From Sinomonas atrocyanea (GTDB lineage Bacteria > Actinomycetota > Actinomycetes > Actinomycetales > Micrococcaceae): 64,000 nt of DNA. The notes under the pieces are model-generated. The model had not been told where the DNA came from. It saw nothing but the letters and a program-made list of their open reading frames with translations, and did no database searches. How positions within the stretch are numbered: position 1 is the first letter of the stretch; every line of letters begins with the position of its first letter. Of this stretch, positions 9,249 to 16,792 are shown one piece after another. Location: positions 124,001 to 188,000 of the forward strand of contig NZ_JAUSRH010000005.1 of NCBI RefSeq assembly GCF_030811715.1, read 5' to 3'. Position numbers and translations under genes: made by a program.

Positions 9249-10412
9249 TCAGCCGGTCACGAGCGGGCCGCGCCGCCCGAGGGCCCACGCCGCAAGGGCC
9301 ACGAGGCTCAGGGCGACCCCGGCGAGGCTGATCGCCGTCCAGCCTCCGGCGGACCAGAGGAGCGCTGCGGCGCCCGAGCCGACGGCGCCGCCGATGAAGT
9401 TCGAGGTGACGTACGCCGTGTTGAGCCGGCTGCGGCCCTCATGGGACAGCGAGAGCAGGCGGGTCTGGTTGAGCACGTTCTGCCCCTGGATCGCGATGTC
9501 GAGGAGGAACACCACGAGCACGAGCATCCAGACGGCGGAGCCGGAGAACGCCGCGAGCACGAAGGAGGCGAGCACGAGGACCCACGCGATCCCGGTGGCC
9601 GGCAGGGACCAGCCGCGGTCGTGGAGCCTCCCGGCCCGCTGCGCCGTGACAGCCCCGGCGATCCCGACGAGCCCGAACAGCCCGATGACCGAGACCGGGT
9701 AGTGGAACGGCGGCCCGGCGAGCAGGAACGTCAGCGAGGTCCAGAACAGCGTGAATGCCGCGAACCCGGTCGTGGACAGGGCGAGCGTCCACCGCACCGC
9801 GCGCTCGCGCACGACGACGGCGCCCACCGAGGCGATCAGCTTCGGGTAGGCGACGCGCGCCTTGCGCTCGAGCGGCGGCAGCGCTCGCCACACCAGGCCG
9901 GCGAGGAGCACCATCGCGACCGCGGCCGCGCCATACACGAGGCGCCAGCCGCCGAACCCGGCGACGAGGCCGCTGACGGCGCGCGAGGCCAGGATCCCGG
10001 TGAGGATCCCGGCCACGACGGTGCCGACGATCCGGCCCCGGTGCGCGTCGTCTGCGAGGTCGCCGGCGAGCGGGGTGAGGATCTGCCCGGCGATCGTCGT
10101 GACCCCGAGCAGGCACAGGGCCGCGAGCAGGAACGCGAAGGTCGGGGCGAGGGCGCAGGCGACGAGCACGCCCGCCGAAGCCAGCATCATCGCGGCAGTG
10201 AGCCGCCGGCGGTCCACCACATCGCCCAGCGGGACGATGAGCAGGATCCCGACCGCGTACCCGATCTGGGTGGCCGTCACGAGCCAGCCGGCCGAGGCCG
10301 TGGTGGTGTGGAACTCGCGGGCGATGGTCTCCAGCAGGGGCTGCGCCCAGTAGAGGTTGCCGACGGCGGCGCCGGAGGCGAGGGCGAACAGGAGGGTCAG
10401 GCCGCGCGTCAT
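9249..10412 (-). CDS. MFS transporter (DHA1 drug/sugar exporter type)
   Basis: A 387-residue 12-helix major facilitator starting MTRGLTLLFALASGAAVGN, with PLGDVVDRRRLT as motif A after TM2. The upstream aldo/keto reductase gene ends in TAG that overlaps an in-frame GTG (TAGTG at 10449-10453). A start at that GTG would add 13 residues and couple translation; ATG 10412 keeps the usual N-terminus but has no clear SD. The operon with the reductase suggests a joint task, perhaps export of a reduced product. The substrate is unknown. Confidence 0.87.
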   Translation of the reverse strand: MTRGLTLLFALASGAAVGNLYWAQPLLETIAREFHTTTASAGWLVTATQIGYAVGILLIVPLGDVVDRRRLTAAMMLASAGVLVACALAPTFAFLLAALCLLGVTTIAGQILTPLAGDLADDAHRGRIVGTVVAGILTGILASRAVSGLVAGFGGWRLVYGAAAVAMVLLAGLVWRALPPLERKARVAYPKLIASVGAVVVRERAVRWTLALSTTGFAAFTLFWTSLTFLLAGPPFHYPVSVIGLFGLVGIAGAVTAQRAGRLHDRGWSLPATGIAWVLVLASFVLAAFSGSAVWMLVLVVFLLDIAIQGQNVLNQTRLLSLSHEGRSRLNTAYVTSNFIGGAVGSGAAALLWSAGGWTAISLAGVALSLVALAAWALGRRGPLVTG

Positions 10413-10450
10413 GGTCGGCTGGCGCGCGGCGGTCCCGGTCTCGCTGGGCA

Positions 10451-11434
10451 CTACGTCGAGGTCCCGTCGAGGGTCTCGGTCCGGTCCGTGGCCGGCGGCG
10501 GGGTCGGGGAGAGCTCGGAGACCTTGTGCCGCAGCTCGGGCGTCATCTCGACTTCGAGCGCGGCGAGGGAGCCCTCGAGCTGGTCGAGGTTGCGGGCGCC
10601 GATGATCGGCGCCGTGACGCCGGGGTGGCCCATCGCCCAGGCGACGGCGAGCGCGGCAGGCGCGATCCCGGCGTCGTCCGCAAAGGCCACGAAGCGCTCC
10701 GCGGTGGCCCGGTCGCTCTCGAGCCCGTAGCGCTTGGCGTACCGCTCGTTCTCGACGAGCCGCCCGCCCTCCGGCCGCTGCCCGCCGCGGTACTTGCCGG
10801 TGAGCAGGCCGCCGCCGAGCGGGCTGTAGGTGATCACGCCGAGGTTCTCCGCCTGGGCGAGGGGCAGGATCTCGACCTCGGCCTGGCGCTTGACGAGGTT
10901 GTACATCGGCTCGATGAGCTCGAACCGCGCGAGCCCCTCGCGGGCCGAGATGCCGAGCGCGGTCGCGATCTGCCAGGCGGCCCAGTTGCTCACGGCCGGG
11001 TAGAGGATCTTCCCCTGCTGCTGGAGGTCGTCGAGCGCCCGCAGCGTCTGCTCGATCGGGGTGCGGGGATCGAACGCGTGGACGAAGTAGAAGTCGATCC
11101 GGTCCGTCCCGAGGCGGGACAGGCTGGCCTCCACGGCCTGCATGATGTGCCGGCGCGAGAGGCCGCCCGCGTTCGGGTCCTCCCCCGTGGGGAAGAAGAC
11201 CTTGGAGGTGATGACGATGTCGTCGCGCTCGTGGGCCGCGAGCCGGCCGAGGATCTCCTCCGACCGGCCGCCGCCGTAGACGTTGGCCGTGTCGAAGAAG
11301 TTGATGCCGAGCTCGCGGGCCCTGCGGTACATCGCTGCCGAGGTCTCCTCGTCGGCCTCCGAGCCGAACGACATCGTGCCGAAGCACAGGGGCGAGACCT
11401 GGACGCCCGTGGCGCCGACCGTCCTGTAGTCCAT
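10451..11434 (-). CDS. aldo/keto reductase, coupled to MFS gene
   Basis: A 327-residue AKR with Asp48, Tyr53, Lys78 and His119 as catalytic tetrad (FFDTANVYG, ITSKV, YFVHAFD) and VTAPIIGARNLDQLE at the cofactor site. It resembles the product of 8086-9117 in length and N-terminus, so they are paralogues of one subfamily. AAGGAG precedes the ATG. It is the first gene of a two-gene minus-strand operon with the MFS transporter, sharing a 1-base stop/start overlap if the GTG start of the latter is used. Confidence 0.92.
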   Translation of the reverse strand: MDYRTVGATGVQVSPLCFGTMSFGSEADEETSAAMYRRARELGINFFDTANVYGGGRSEEILGRLAAHERDDIVITSKVFFPTGEDPNAGGLSRRHIMQAVEASLSRLGTDRIDFYFVHAFDPRTPIEQTLRALDDLQQQGKILYPAVSNWAAWQIATALGISAREGLARFELIEPMYNLVKRQAEVEILPLAQAENLGVITYSPLGGGLLTGKYRGGQRPEGGRLVENERYAKRYGLESDRATAERFVAFADDAGIAPAALAVAWAMGHPGVTAPIIGARNLDQLEGSLAALEVEMTPELRHKVSELSPTPPPATDRTETLDGTST

Positions 11435-11474
11435 GGGACTCCTTCCGTCGGACTCTGGAGTACCCGCTCCGGGG

Positions 11475-12095
11475 TCAGTCCGAACCGGATTCCCCCTCGC
11501 CGCGGCCTACCGCGCACAGCCGGGCCACCGTCTCCCGCAGGTCCGCCGGCGAGGCCGGGCCCGTGCCGCCCGAGTAGGAGGTGTCAGCGTGGAGCATGAG
11601 CGCCGCGAAGACGAGGCCCACGGCGAGGCGCGCGCGCTGCGGCGTGGCGCGCTCCTCGGCGAGCCGGATCACGCCCTTGCGGGCCCCGGAGGACCACTGG
11701 TGCAGGGCCGCGAGGAGGTCCGGCTCGAAGCCCATGAGCTCCTTGATCCGCGGGATGTCCCCCTCCGGTCCGCCGGCGATCCCCGAGACGAGCTCGCAGA
11801 GGTCATCCACGAGGGTCCCGTGGCCGGCGAGGAACGCCCGCTCCTGCTCCTCCGACAGCGCCGTGGCGGGCAGGCCGAGCACCGCGGCCGCCTTGGAGGG
11901 GAAGTAGTTGAAGAACGTCCGCTCCGAGATCCCCGCGCCCGCGCAGATGTCCGCGACGGTCACCTGCGCGAGCCCCCGCTCGGCCGCGAGCGCGAACGCC
12001 GCGTCGTGGATGGCGCGCCGGGTCAGCTGCTTCTTGCGTTCGCGCAGCGTTCCCGGCCCGTCCTCGACCGCGGCGCCGTGCTCCATCTCGCTCAT
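11475..12095 (-). CDS. TetR-family repressor of the DHA2 exporter
   Basis: A 206-residue TetR regulator. The HTH lies at about residues 20-65 (RRAIHDAAFALAAERG, then VTVADICAGAGISERTFFNY with the typical TFFNYFPSK end). The remainder is a helical ligand-binding domain. Its ATG overlaps the stop of the upstream exporter by four bases (ATGA at 12092-12095), so the two are translated together and the regulator would autoregulate with the pump. The palindrome at 14261-14280 is its probable operator. Confidence 0.9.
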   Translation of the reverse strand: MSEMEHGAAVEDGPGTLRERKKQLTRRAIHDAAFALAAERGLAQVTVADICAGAGISERTFFNYFPSKAAAVLGLPATALSEEQERAFLAGHGTLVDDLCELVSGIAGGPEGDIPRIKELMGFEPDLLAALHQWSSGARKGVIRLAEERATPQRARLAVGLVFAALMLHADTSYSGGTGPASPADLRETVARLCAVGRGEGESGSD

Positions 12096-14215
12096 CCCCG
12101 GTGGACCCGGATCATGCCGGTGTCCGGGCCGGTGGGCGAGCCGGTCTCCGCGGCGGCCAGGGCGGCGTCGGAACCGAGGTCATCGGCGGTGCCGGCCGCG
12201 TCGGCCTGCTCCTGGAGGGCGGAGCGCTGGCGCAGCGGCGGGACCTTGAAGAACCACGAGAGGATGAACGCGAGGACGATCACGCCGAAGCCGACCCAGT
12301 AGATGACCACCGCGGAGCTGTTGAAGCCCGTCATGAACGGCCGGGTGAGCCGCGCGTCGGCGCCCTTGAGGAAGGACGTGTCCGAGGTCGTGGAGGACGA
12401 GGAGCCCTGGGAGGAGCTGTTCTCCTTGAGCTTGTCGATCAGGGTGGGCGCGACCTTGTCCACGATCGCGCTGCGCTGGCCCTGGTCGGAGTAGTCGACG
12501 GCGAGCTTGCCGTTGACCACGGAGGCACCGGCCTTCTGGGCGGCTGCCTGGAGCGCGGACTGCTCCGCGGCGGGCTTCGCTGCCGCGACCTGGCTGTCGA
12601 TGATCCCCTGCGCGGCCGACGCCGGGATCCTGCCGGCGGCGACCTGCTTCTGGACGGCGGCGGTCACCTGCGCCGTGACGGCCTGGTCCGCGGCCGCCTT
12701 GGCGGCGGCCGCGCCCTGGTCGAGTCCGGACTGCACCTGGGCCTGGACCGGGGTGACAATCGGGGACCAGATCTGGTCCATGACGCCCTTGTTGGCCGGG
12801 TTCGCCGCGACGGACGGGGTGAGGGCGGCATCGAGGGCGCTCGTGAGGTCGCCCTTGTTCTGCATCGCCGTGGCGATGTTGGCCGGCATCAGGGCGAAGA
12901 GGATGGAGAGCAGCACGGCGGTGCCCATGGTTCCGCCGATCTGGCGGAAGAACGTGGACGAGCTCGTGGCCACGCCCATGTCCCGCGGCGCGACCGAGTT
13001 CTGCGAGGCAAGCACGAGGGACTGCATGAGCTGGCCGAGGCCGAGACCGATCAGGAACATGGCGCCCATGAGGTACCAGAGCGGCTTGTCGATCGTCATT
13101 CCCGTGAGGACGAGGTAGCCCATGGCCACCAGGAACGTGCCCGTGATGGGGAAGATGCGGTACTTGCCCGTGCGGGAGACGATCTGGCCCGAGGCGATCG
13201 AGGCGATCATGAGGCCGCCGATCATGGGCAGCGTCGCGAAGCCGGACTCGGTGGGGGTCAGCCCCGTGACGAGCTGGAGGTACAGCGGCAGGGTGAGCAT
13301 GGCGCCGAACATCGCGAAGCCCACGAGGAAGCCGAGGACGGTGGCCATCGAGAACGTGCGGGAGTGGAAGAGACGCAGCGGGATGATCGCGTCCGGGCCC
13401 ATGGCGCGCTCGATGAGGATGAAGGCGATGAGCCCCACGCCGCCGATCACGAAGCACGTGATGGATGCTGCGGATCCCCAGCCCCATTCGCGGCCCTGCT
13501 CGGCCACGAGGAGGAGCGGGACGAGGGTGACGACCACGGCGGTGGCACCCCACCAGTCGATGCGCGGCGCGGCGTGCTTGTGGAACTTGGGCAGGTGCAG
13601 GAAGGCGAGCACCATGAGCAGGGCGACCACGCCGATCGGGACGTTGATGAGGAACACCCAGCGCCAGCCGGTGATCCAGGCGATCTGGCTCGCGTCCGCG
13701 AACACGCCGCCGATCAGGGGCCCCACCACCGAGGAGACGCCGAAGACGGCGAGGAAGAAGCCCTGGTACTTGGCGCGCTCGCGGGGGGCGAGGATGTCCC
13801 CCATGATCGCGAGCGGCAGCGACATGAGCGCGCCCGCGCCGATGCCCTGGAAGGCCCGGAACGCGGCGAGCATGATCATCGATGTCGAGAACGAGGACAG
13901 GAACGAGCCCAGGATGAACACGACGAGGCCGAAGATGTACAGCGGTCGCCGGCCGAAGATGTCGGAGAGCTTGCCGTAGATCGGCGTGGCGATCGTCGAG
14001 GTGATCAGGTAGGCGGTGGTGACCCAGGCCTGCTGGTCGAGGCCGTGGAGGTCGTCGCCGATCGTTCGGATGGCAGTGCCGACCACCGTCTGGTCCAGCG
14101 AGGAGAGGAACATGCCGGCCATGAGGGCGTAGATGACCAGCATGATCTGCCGCTGGGTCATCACGGCGCCGGACGGCGCGGCGCTCGTCGAGGGGCCTGT
14201 CGCTGCTTGAGACAT
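12092..14215 (-). CDS. DHA2-family multidrug MFS exporter with extracytoplasmic insertion
   Basis: A 707-residue, 14-helix drug:H+ antiporter of the EmrB/QacA type. It shows FLSSLDQTVVGTAIRTIGDD in TM1, GKLSDIFGRRPLYIFGLVVF as motif A, and GVSSVVGPLIGGVF as motif C in TM5. It is about 200 residues longer than the family norm because of an Ala/Gln/Ser-rich stretch between the last two helices (about residues 438-620), with heptad-like Ala patterns and a Ser cluster. I use ATG 14215 (MSQAATGPS); an upstream in-frame start would include the operator region. It is first in an operon with its TetR repressor. Confidence 0.92.
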   Translation of the reverse strand: MSQAATGPSTSAAPSGAVMTQRQIMLVIYALMAGMFLSSLDQTVVGTAIRTIGDDLHGLDQQAWVTTAYLITSTIATPIYGKLSDIFGRRPLYIFGLVVFILGSFLSSFSTSMIMLAAFRAFQGIGAGALMSLPLAIMGDILAPRERAKYQGFFLAVFGVSSVVGPLIGGVFADASQIAWITGWRWVFLINVPIGVVALLMVLAFLHLPKFHKHAAPRIDWWGATAVVVTLVPLLLVAEQGREWGWGSAASITCFVIGGVGLIAFILIERAMGPDAIIPLRLFHSRTFSMATVLGFLVGFAMFGAMLTLPLYLQLVTGLTPTESGFATLPMIGGLMIASIASGQIVSRTGKYRIFPITGTFLVAMGYLVLTGMTIDKPLWYLMGAMFLIGLGLGQLMQSLVLASQNSVAPRDMGVATSSSTFFRQIGGTMGTAVLLSILFALMPANIATAMQNKGDLTSALDAALTPSVAANPANKGVMDQIWSPIVTPVQAQVQSGLDQGAAAAKAAADQAVTAQVTAAVQKQVAAGRIPASAAQGIIDSQVAAAKPAAEQSALQAAAQKAGASVVNGKLAVDYSDQGQRSAIVDKVAPTLIDKLKENSSSQGSSSSTTSDTSFLKGADARLTRPFMTGFNSSAVVIYWVGFGVIVLAFILSWFFKVPPLRQRSALQEQADAAGTADDLGSDAALAAAETGSPTGPDTGMIRVHRG

Positions 14216-14258
14216 GAGGGGTCCGGATCTCTCGGGAAGGGTGTATGGGGAGCCAGTG

Positions 14259-14297
14259 CAACTTTGCAGGCTCTGCAAGTTTACACACTCTGCAAGA
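14259..14297. promoter_or_regulatory. palindromic operator upstream of DHA2/TetR operon
   Basis: An imperfect palindrome ACTTTGCAGG-CTCTGCAAGT (14261-14280) is followed 18 bases on by a second CTCTGCAAG copy (14289-14297). It lies about 46 bases upstream of the exporter start, where a promoter is expected. TetR proteins bind such dyads, so this is the likely site for the regulator encoded in the same operon. Confidence 0.6.
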
Positions 14298-14326
14298 AGC
14301 TGCCCACCCTCCGAGAGGTGTGATCC

Positions 14327-14668
14327 CTACGACTCGTCGATCCGCTTGAGCAGGTCGCCGAGCGCCTCGCGGATGTCGTCGTGGTCGTACTGCGAGGCGC
14401 GGCTCTCCCCCGAGATCACGGCGCAGCGGTGCACCTTCTTCAGGTCACTGAAGGGGAACTTGTACTTGGACTTGCTGCCCTCGGGGGCGTCGTCGTCGAT
14501 CCCGAGGAACCACTGCGAGTACTCGCCCTCGCCGTGCTTGTCCAGGAACGTGCTCAGCTCCTTGGTGGACGGCGAGTGCTCGCTCCAGTCGTCGCGCGAG
14601 TCCCGCACGACTTTGCCCTCGCGCACGAGCGCCTTGGCGTGCTCGTAGGCCTTCTTGTTCAGCTTCAT
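14327..14668 (-). CDS. conserved hypothetical protein
   Basis: A 113-residue basic/acidic mixed protein (MKLNKKAYEHAKALVREGKV at the start, WSEHSPS, then a GDLLKRID helix at the end). I recognise it only as a small conserved bacterial protein without assigned function. It has no membrane segment or signal peptide. GGAGG is placed correctly before the ATG. It sits between the exporter operon and the MarR gene, all on the minus strand, with no overlap to suggest a common operon. Confidence 0.75.
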   Translation of the reverse strand: MKLNKKAYEHAKALVREGKVVRDSRDDWSEHSPSTKELSTFLDKHGEGEYSQWFLGIDDDAPEGSKSKYKFPFSDLKKVHRCAVISGESRASQYDHDDIREALGDLLKRIDES

Positions 14669-14746
14669 GCTGGCGCACCTCCGTGGCGTCGAGCGGACGA
14701 CGACGGCGCGCCGCCCCTTCCGCTGAGAGGGTTACCCGGCACTGGC

Positions 14747-15199
14747 CTACTGAACCGCCGGGGCCGGGACGCCGTGGAGGGCGTGGGCGAGGACCGCGAG
14801 CTCGGGCTGCCCCTCCGCCTCGGCGAGGACGCGCTCGAGCGTCTCGTCGTGGAGGGGCCGGGCATCCAGGTACAGCTCGCGCCCGGCCGGGGTGAGCTCG
14901 GTGTAGATCCCGCGGCGGTCGTCGGCACAGAGGATCCGGGTGAGCAGGCCGCGGTCCTCGAGCCGCGTAACGAGCCGGGTGGTGGCACTCGGGCTGAGGG
15001 CCGTGGCCCGCGCGAGCTGCTGCATGCGCATGTGCCAGCCGTCCTGGCGGCTGAGCGCATCGAGCACCGTGTACTCGACCACCGAGAGCTTGAGCGCGGT
15101 GAGGGCGCGCTCGAGTTCGGACTCGATCATCCCGTGCAGCGCGGCGAGCGTGCGCCAGCCTTGGGCGCGCACCTCGACGGCGCCGTCGTCGATGCTCAT
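14747..15199 (-). CDS. MarR-family transcriptional regulator
   Basis: A 150-residue winged-helix regulator. The recognition region is LARATALSPSATTRLVTRLE and the wing is DDRRGIYTELTPAGREL (around residues 87-110). GAGGAGG is seven bases before the ATG at 15199. It is divergent from the MFS gene at 15330, and the gap holds several TTGCnnnnGCAA palindromes, so it probably represses both itself and the transporter. The ligand is unknown, often a phenolic compound in this family. Confidence 0.92.
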   Translation of the reverse strand: MSIDDGAVEVRAQGWRTLAALHGMIESELERALTALKLSVVEYTVLDALSRQDGWHMRMQQLARATALSPSATTRLVTRLEDRGLLTRILCADDRRGIYTELTPAGRELYLDARPLHDETLERVLAEAEGQPELAVLAHALHGVPAPAVQ

Positions 15200-15248
15200 G
15201 CGGACCTCCTCGGGGACGGGAACATGCGGCCGGGGTTGCAGCAGGTCT

Positions 15249-15298
15249 TTGCGTATGCAACTATTGCGGTTGCAATCGCAATATCCAGCGTCTGCAAC
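15249..15298. promoter_or_regulatory. MarR operator palindromes
   Basis: Two dyads lie side by side between the divergent MarR and MFS genes: TTGCGTATGCAA (15249-15260) and ATTGCGGTTGCAATCGCAAT (15263-15282, 18 of 20 positions symmetrical). A further half site CTGCAAC is at 15292-15298. Spacing and symmetry fit binding of one or two MarR dimers over both promoters. Confidence 0.7.
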
Positions 15299-15329
15299 TA
15301 ATTCGAGTCTAGCAGAGGGGTCATCTGCC

Positions 15330-16523
15330 ATGCCCATGGGGCTTCTTGCGCTGTCGATCGGCGCGTTCGGAATCGGGCTCACGGAGTTCGTGATCATGGG
15401 GCTGCTGCCGGAGGTCGCGGCCGACTTCGCCGTCTCGGAGGCGAGCGCGGGCTGGCTCATCTCCGGCTACGCCCTCAGCGTCGTCGTCGGCGCCCTCCTC
15501 CTCACCGCGGCCACCACGCGGCTGCCGCGCAAGCGCGTGCTGCTGGGGCTGCTGGTCCTCTTCATCGTGGGCAACGCCCTCTCCGCGGTGGCCGGCGACT
15601 ACGGCACCATGATGGCCGGGCGCATCATCGCGGCCCTGTGCCACGGCGCATTCTTCGGCATCGGCTCGGTCGTGGCCACGGGGCTCGTCACGGCGGCGCG
15701 CCAGGCCCGCGCGGTCGCAATCATGTTCACCGGGCTCACCGCAGCCAACGTGCTGGGCGTGCCGTTCGGGACCTTCCTCGGCCAGCAGGCCGGCTGGCGG
15801 GCCACCTTCTGGGCCATCTCCGCCATCGGCGTGCTCGCCCTGATCGGCATCGCCGTGCTCGTCCCGGCCGATTCCCGCGACCAGCAGGCGCCGAGCCTGC
15901 GCCGCGAGCTCGCCGCGTTCCGCAACGGGCAGGTGTGGCTGTCCCTGATCGTGACGGTCCTCGCCTACGGCGGCATGTTCGGCGCCTTCACCTACATCGC
16001 CTACACGCTCACGGACGTCTCGGGCTTCACCGCGAGCGCGGTGCCCTGGCTCCTCGTCCTCTTCGGCGTCGGCCTCTTCGCGGGCAATGCGCTCGGCGGC
16101 CGGCTCGCCGACCGCGGGATCGACCGCACCCTCATCGCCTTCATCGCCGCCCTCCTGGCCGTCCTCGTGCTCTTCGCACTCCTGGCAGCGGACGCCGCCG
16201 CGGCCGCCGTCGCCCTCTTCCTCATGGGCGGGTTCGGCTTCGGCACGGTGCCCGGGCTGCAGGCGCGGATCATGCGCTACGCGGCCCACGCGCCGACCCT
16301 CGCCTCCGGGGCGAACATCGGGGCGTTCAATGTCGGGAATGCCCTCGGGGCATGGGCCGGCGGCCTCGGCATCAGCGCTGGGCTCGGCTACACCTCTCCC
16401 CTGTGGATGGGGGCGCTCATCACGGTGCCGGCGCTCGTGGTCATGGTCGGCGCCGCCCGGGCGGCCCGGCGCCCGGCAGCCGGCGGGACGGTCCCCGAGG
16501 CCGAGGCCTCCCGGGCCGGGTAG
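15330..16523 (+). CDS. MFS transporter (DHA1, arabinose-efflux/Cml type)
   Basis: A 397-residue 12-helix transporter opening MPMGLLALSIGAFGIGLTEF, the TM1 signature of the DHA1 family that includes chloramphenicol and purine/arabinose exporters. FVIMGLLPEVAADF and LTAATTRLPRKRVLLGLLVL (degenerate motif A) follow. AGAGGGG precedes the ATG. It is divergent from the MarR gene and is its likely target. Nothing is broken. Confidence 0.9.
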   Translation: MPMGLLALSIGAFGIGLTEFVIMGLLPEVAADFAVSEASAGWLISGYALSVVVGALLLTAATTRLPRKRVLLGLLVLFIVGNALSAVAGDYGTMMAGRIIAALCHGAFFGIGSVVATGLVTAARQARAVAIMFTGLTAANVLGVPFGTFLGQQAGWRATFWAISAIGVLALIGIAVLVPADSRDQQAPSLRRELAAFRNGQVWLSLIVTVLAYGGMFGAFTYIAYTLTDVSGFTASAVPWLLVLFGVGLFAGNALGGRLADRGIDRTLIAFIAALLAVLVLFALLAADAAAAAVALFLMGGFGFGTVPGLQARIMRYAAHAPTLASGANIGAFNVGNALGAWAGGLGISAGLGYTSPLWMGALITVPALVVMVGAARAARRPAAGGTVPEAEASRAG

Positions 16524-16792
16524 CCAGCCGGGCCCCGCAGGCGCCGCGCGCGCCTTCCGAATCCGACCGGTTTTCGCGCGGACAGGGCCGGTCACCCGGC
16601 GTGTCGCACCGGACACGCGGGCACCCGCGGCCAAAGCCGGTCGGGAGTCCCGCGGACCGTCCCCCGGCCCGGCGCTCGGGCCTCCCGGCAGCACGGGGAG
16701 AACTCCCCGCGAGGTGTCCGACGTCGGCCGCGAAACGGTAGGGTGACGCGGGGCGCGGCGCCACCGGGTGCGCCGCTCGCAGGGGGGATCAC
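16524..16792. other. intergenic, no gene seen
   Basis: About 270 bases of GC-rich sequence between the MFS stop and the giant Ig-like protein. No convincing ORF, RNA or repeat was seen. The only visible signal is a strong SD (AGGGGGG) in the last 15 bases, used by the GTG start at 16793. Confidence 0.5.

Noticed and set aside
12101-14323. A 740-codon plus-strand frame opposite the DHA2 exporter
   Set aside because: It is a GC-driven shadow rich in Arg, Gly, Asp and Glu with no domain pattern; the minus frame has membrane helices and MFS motifs.
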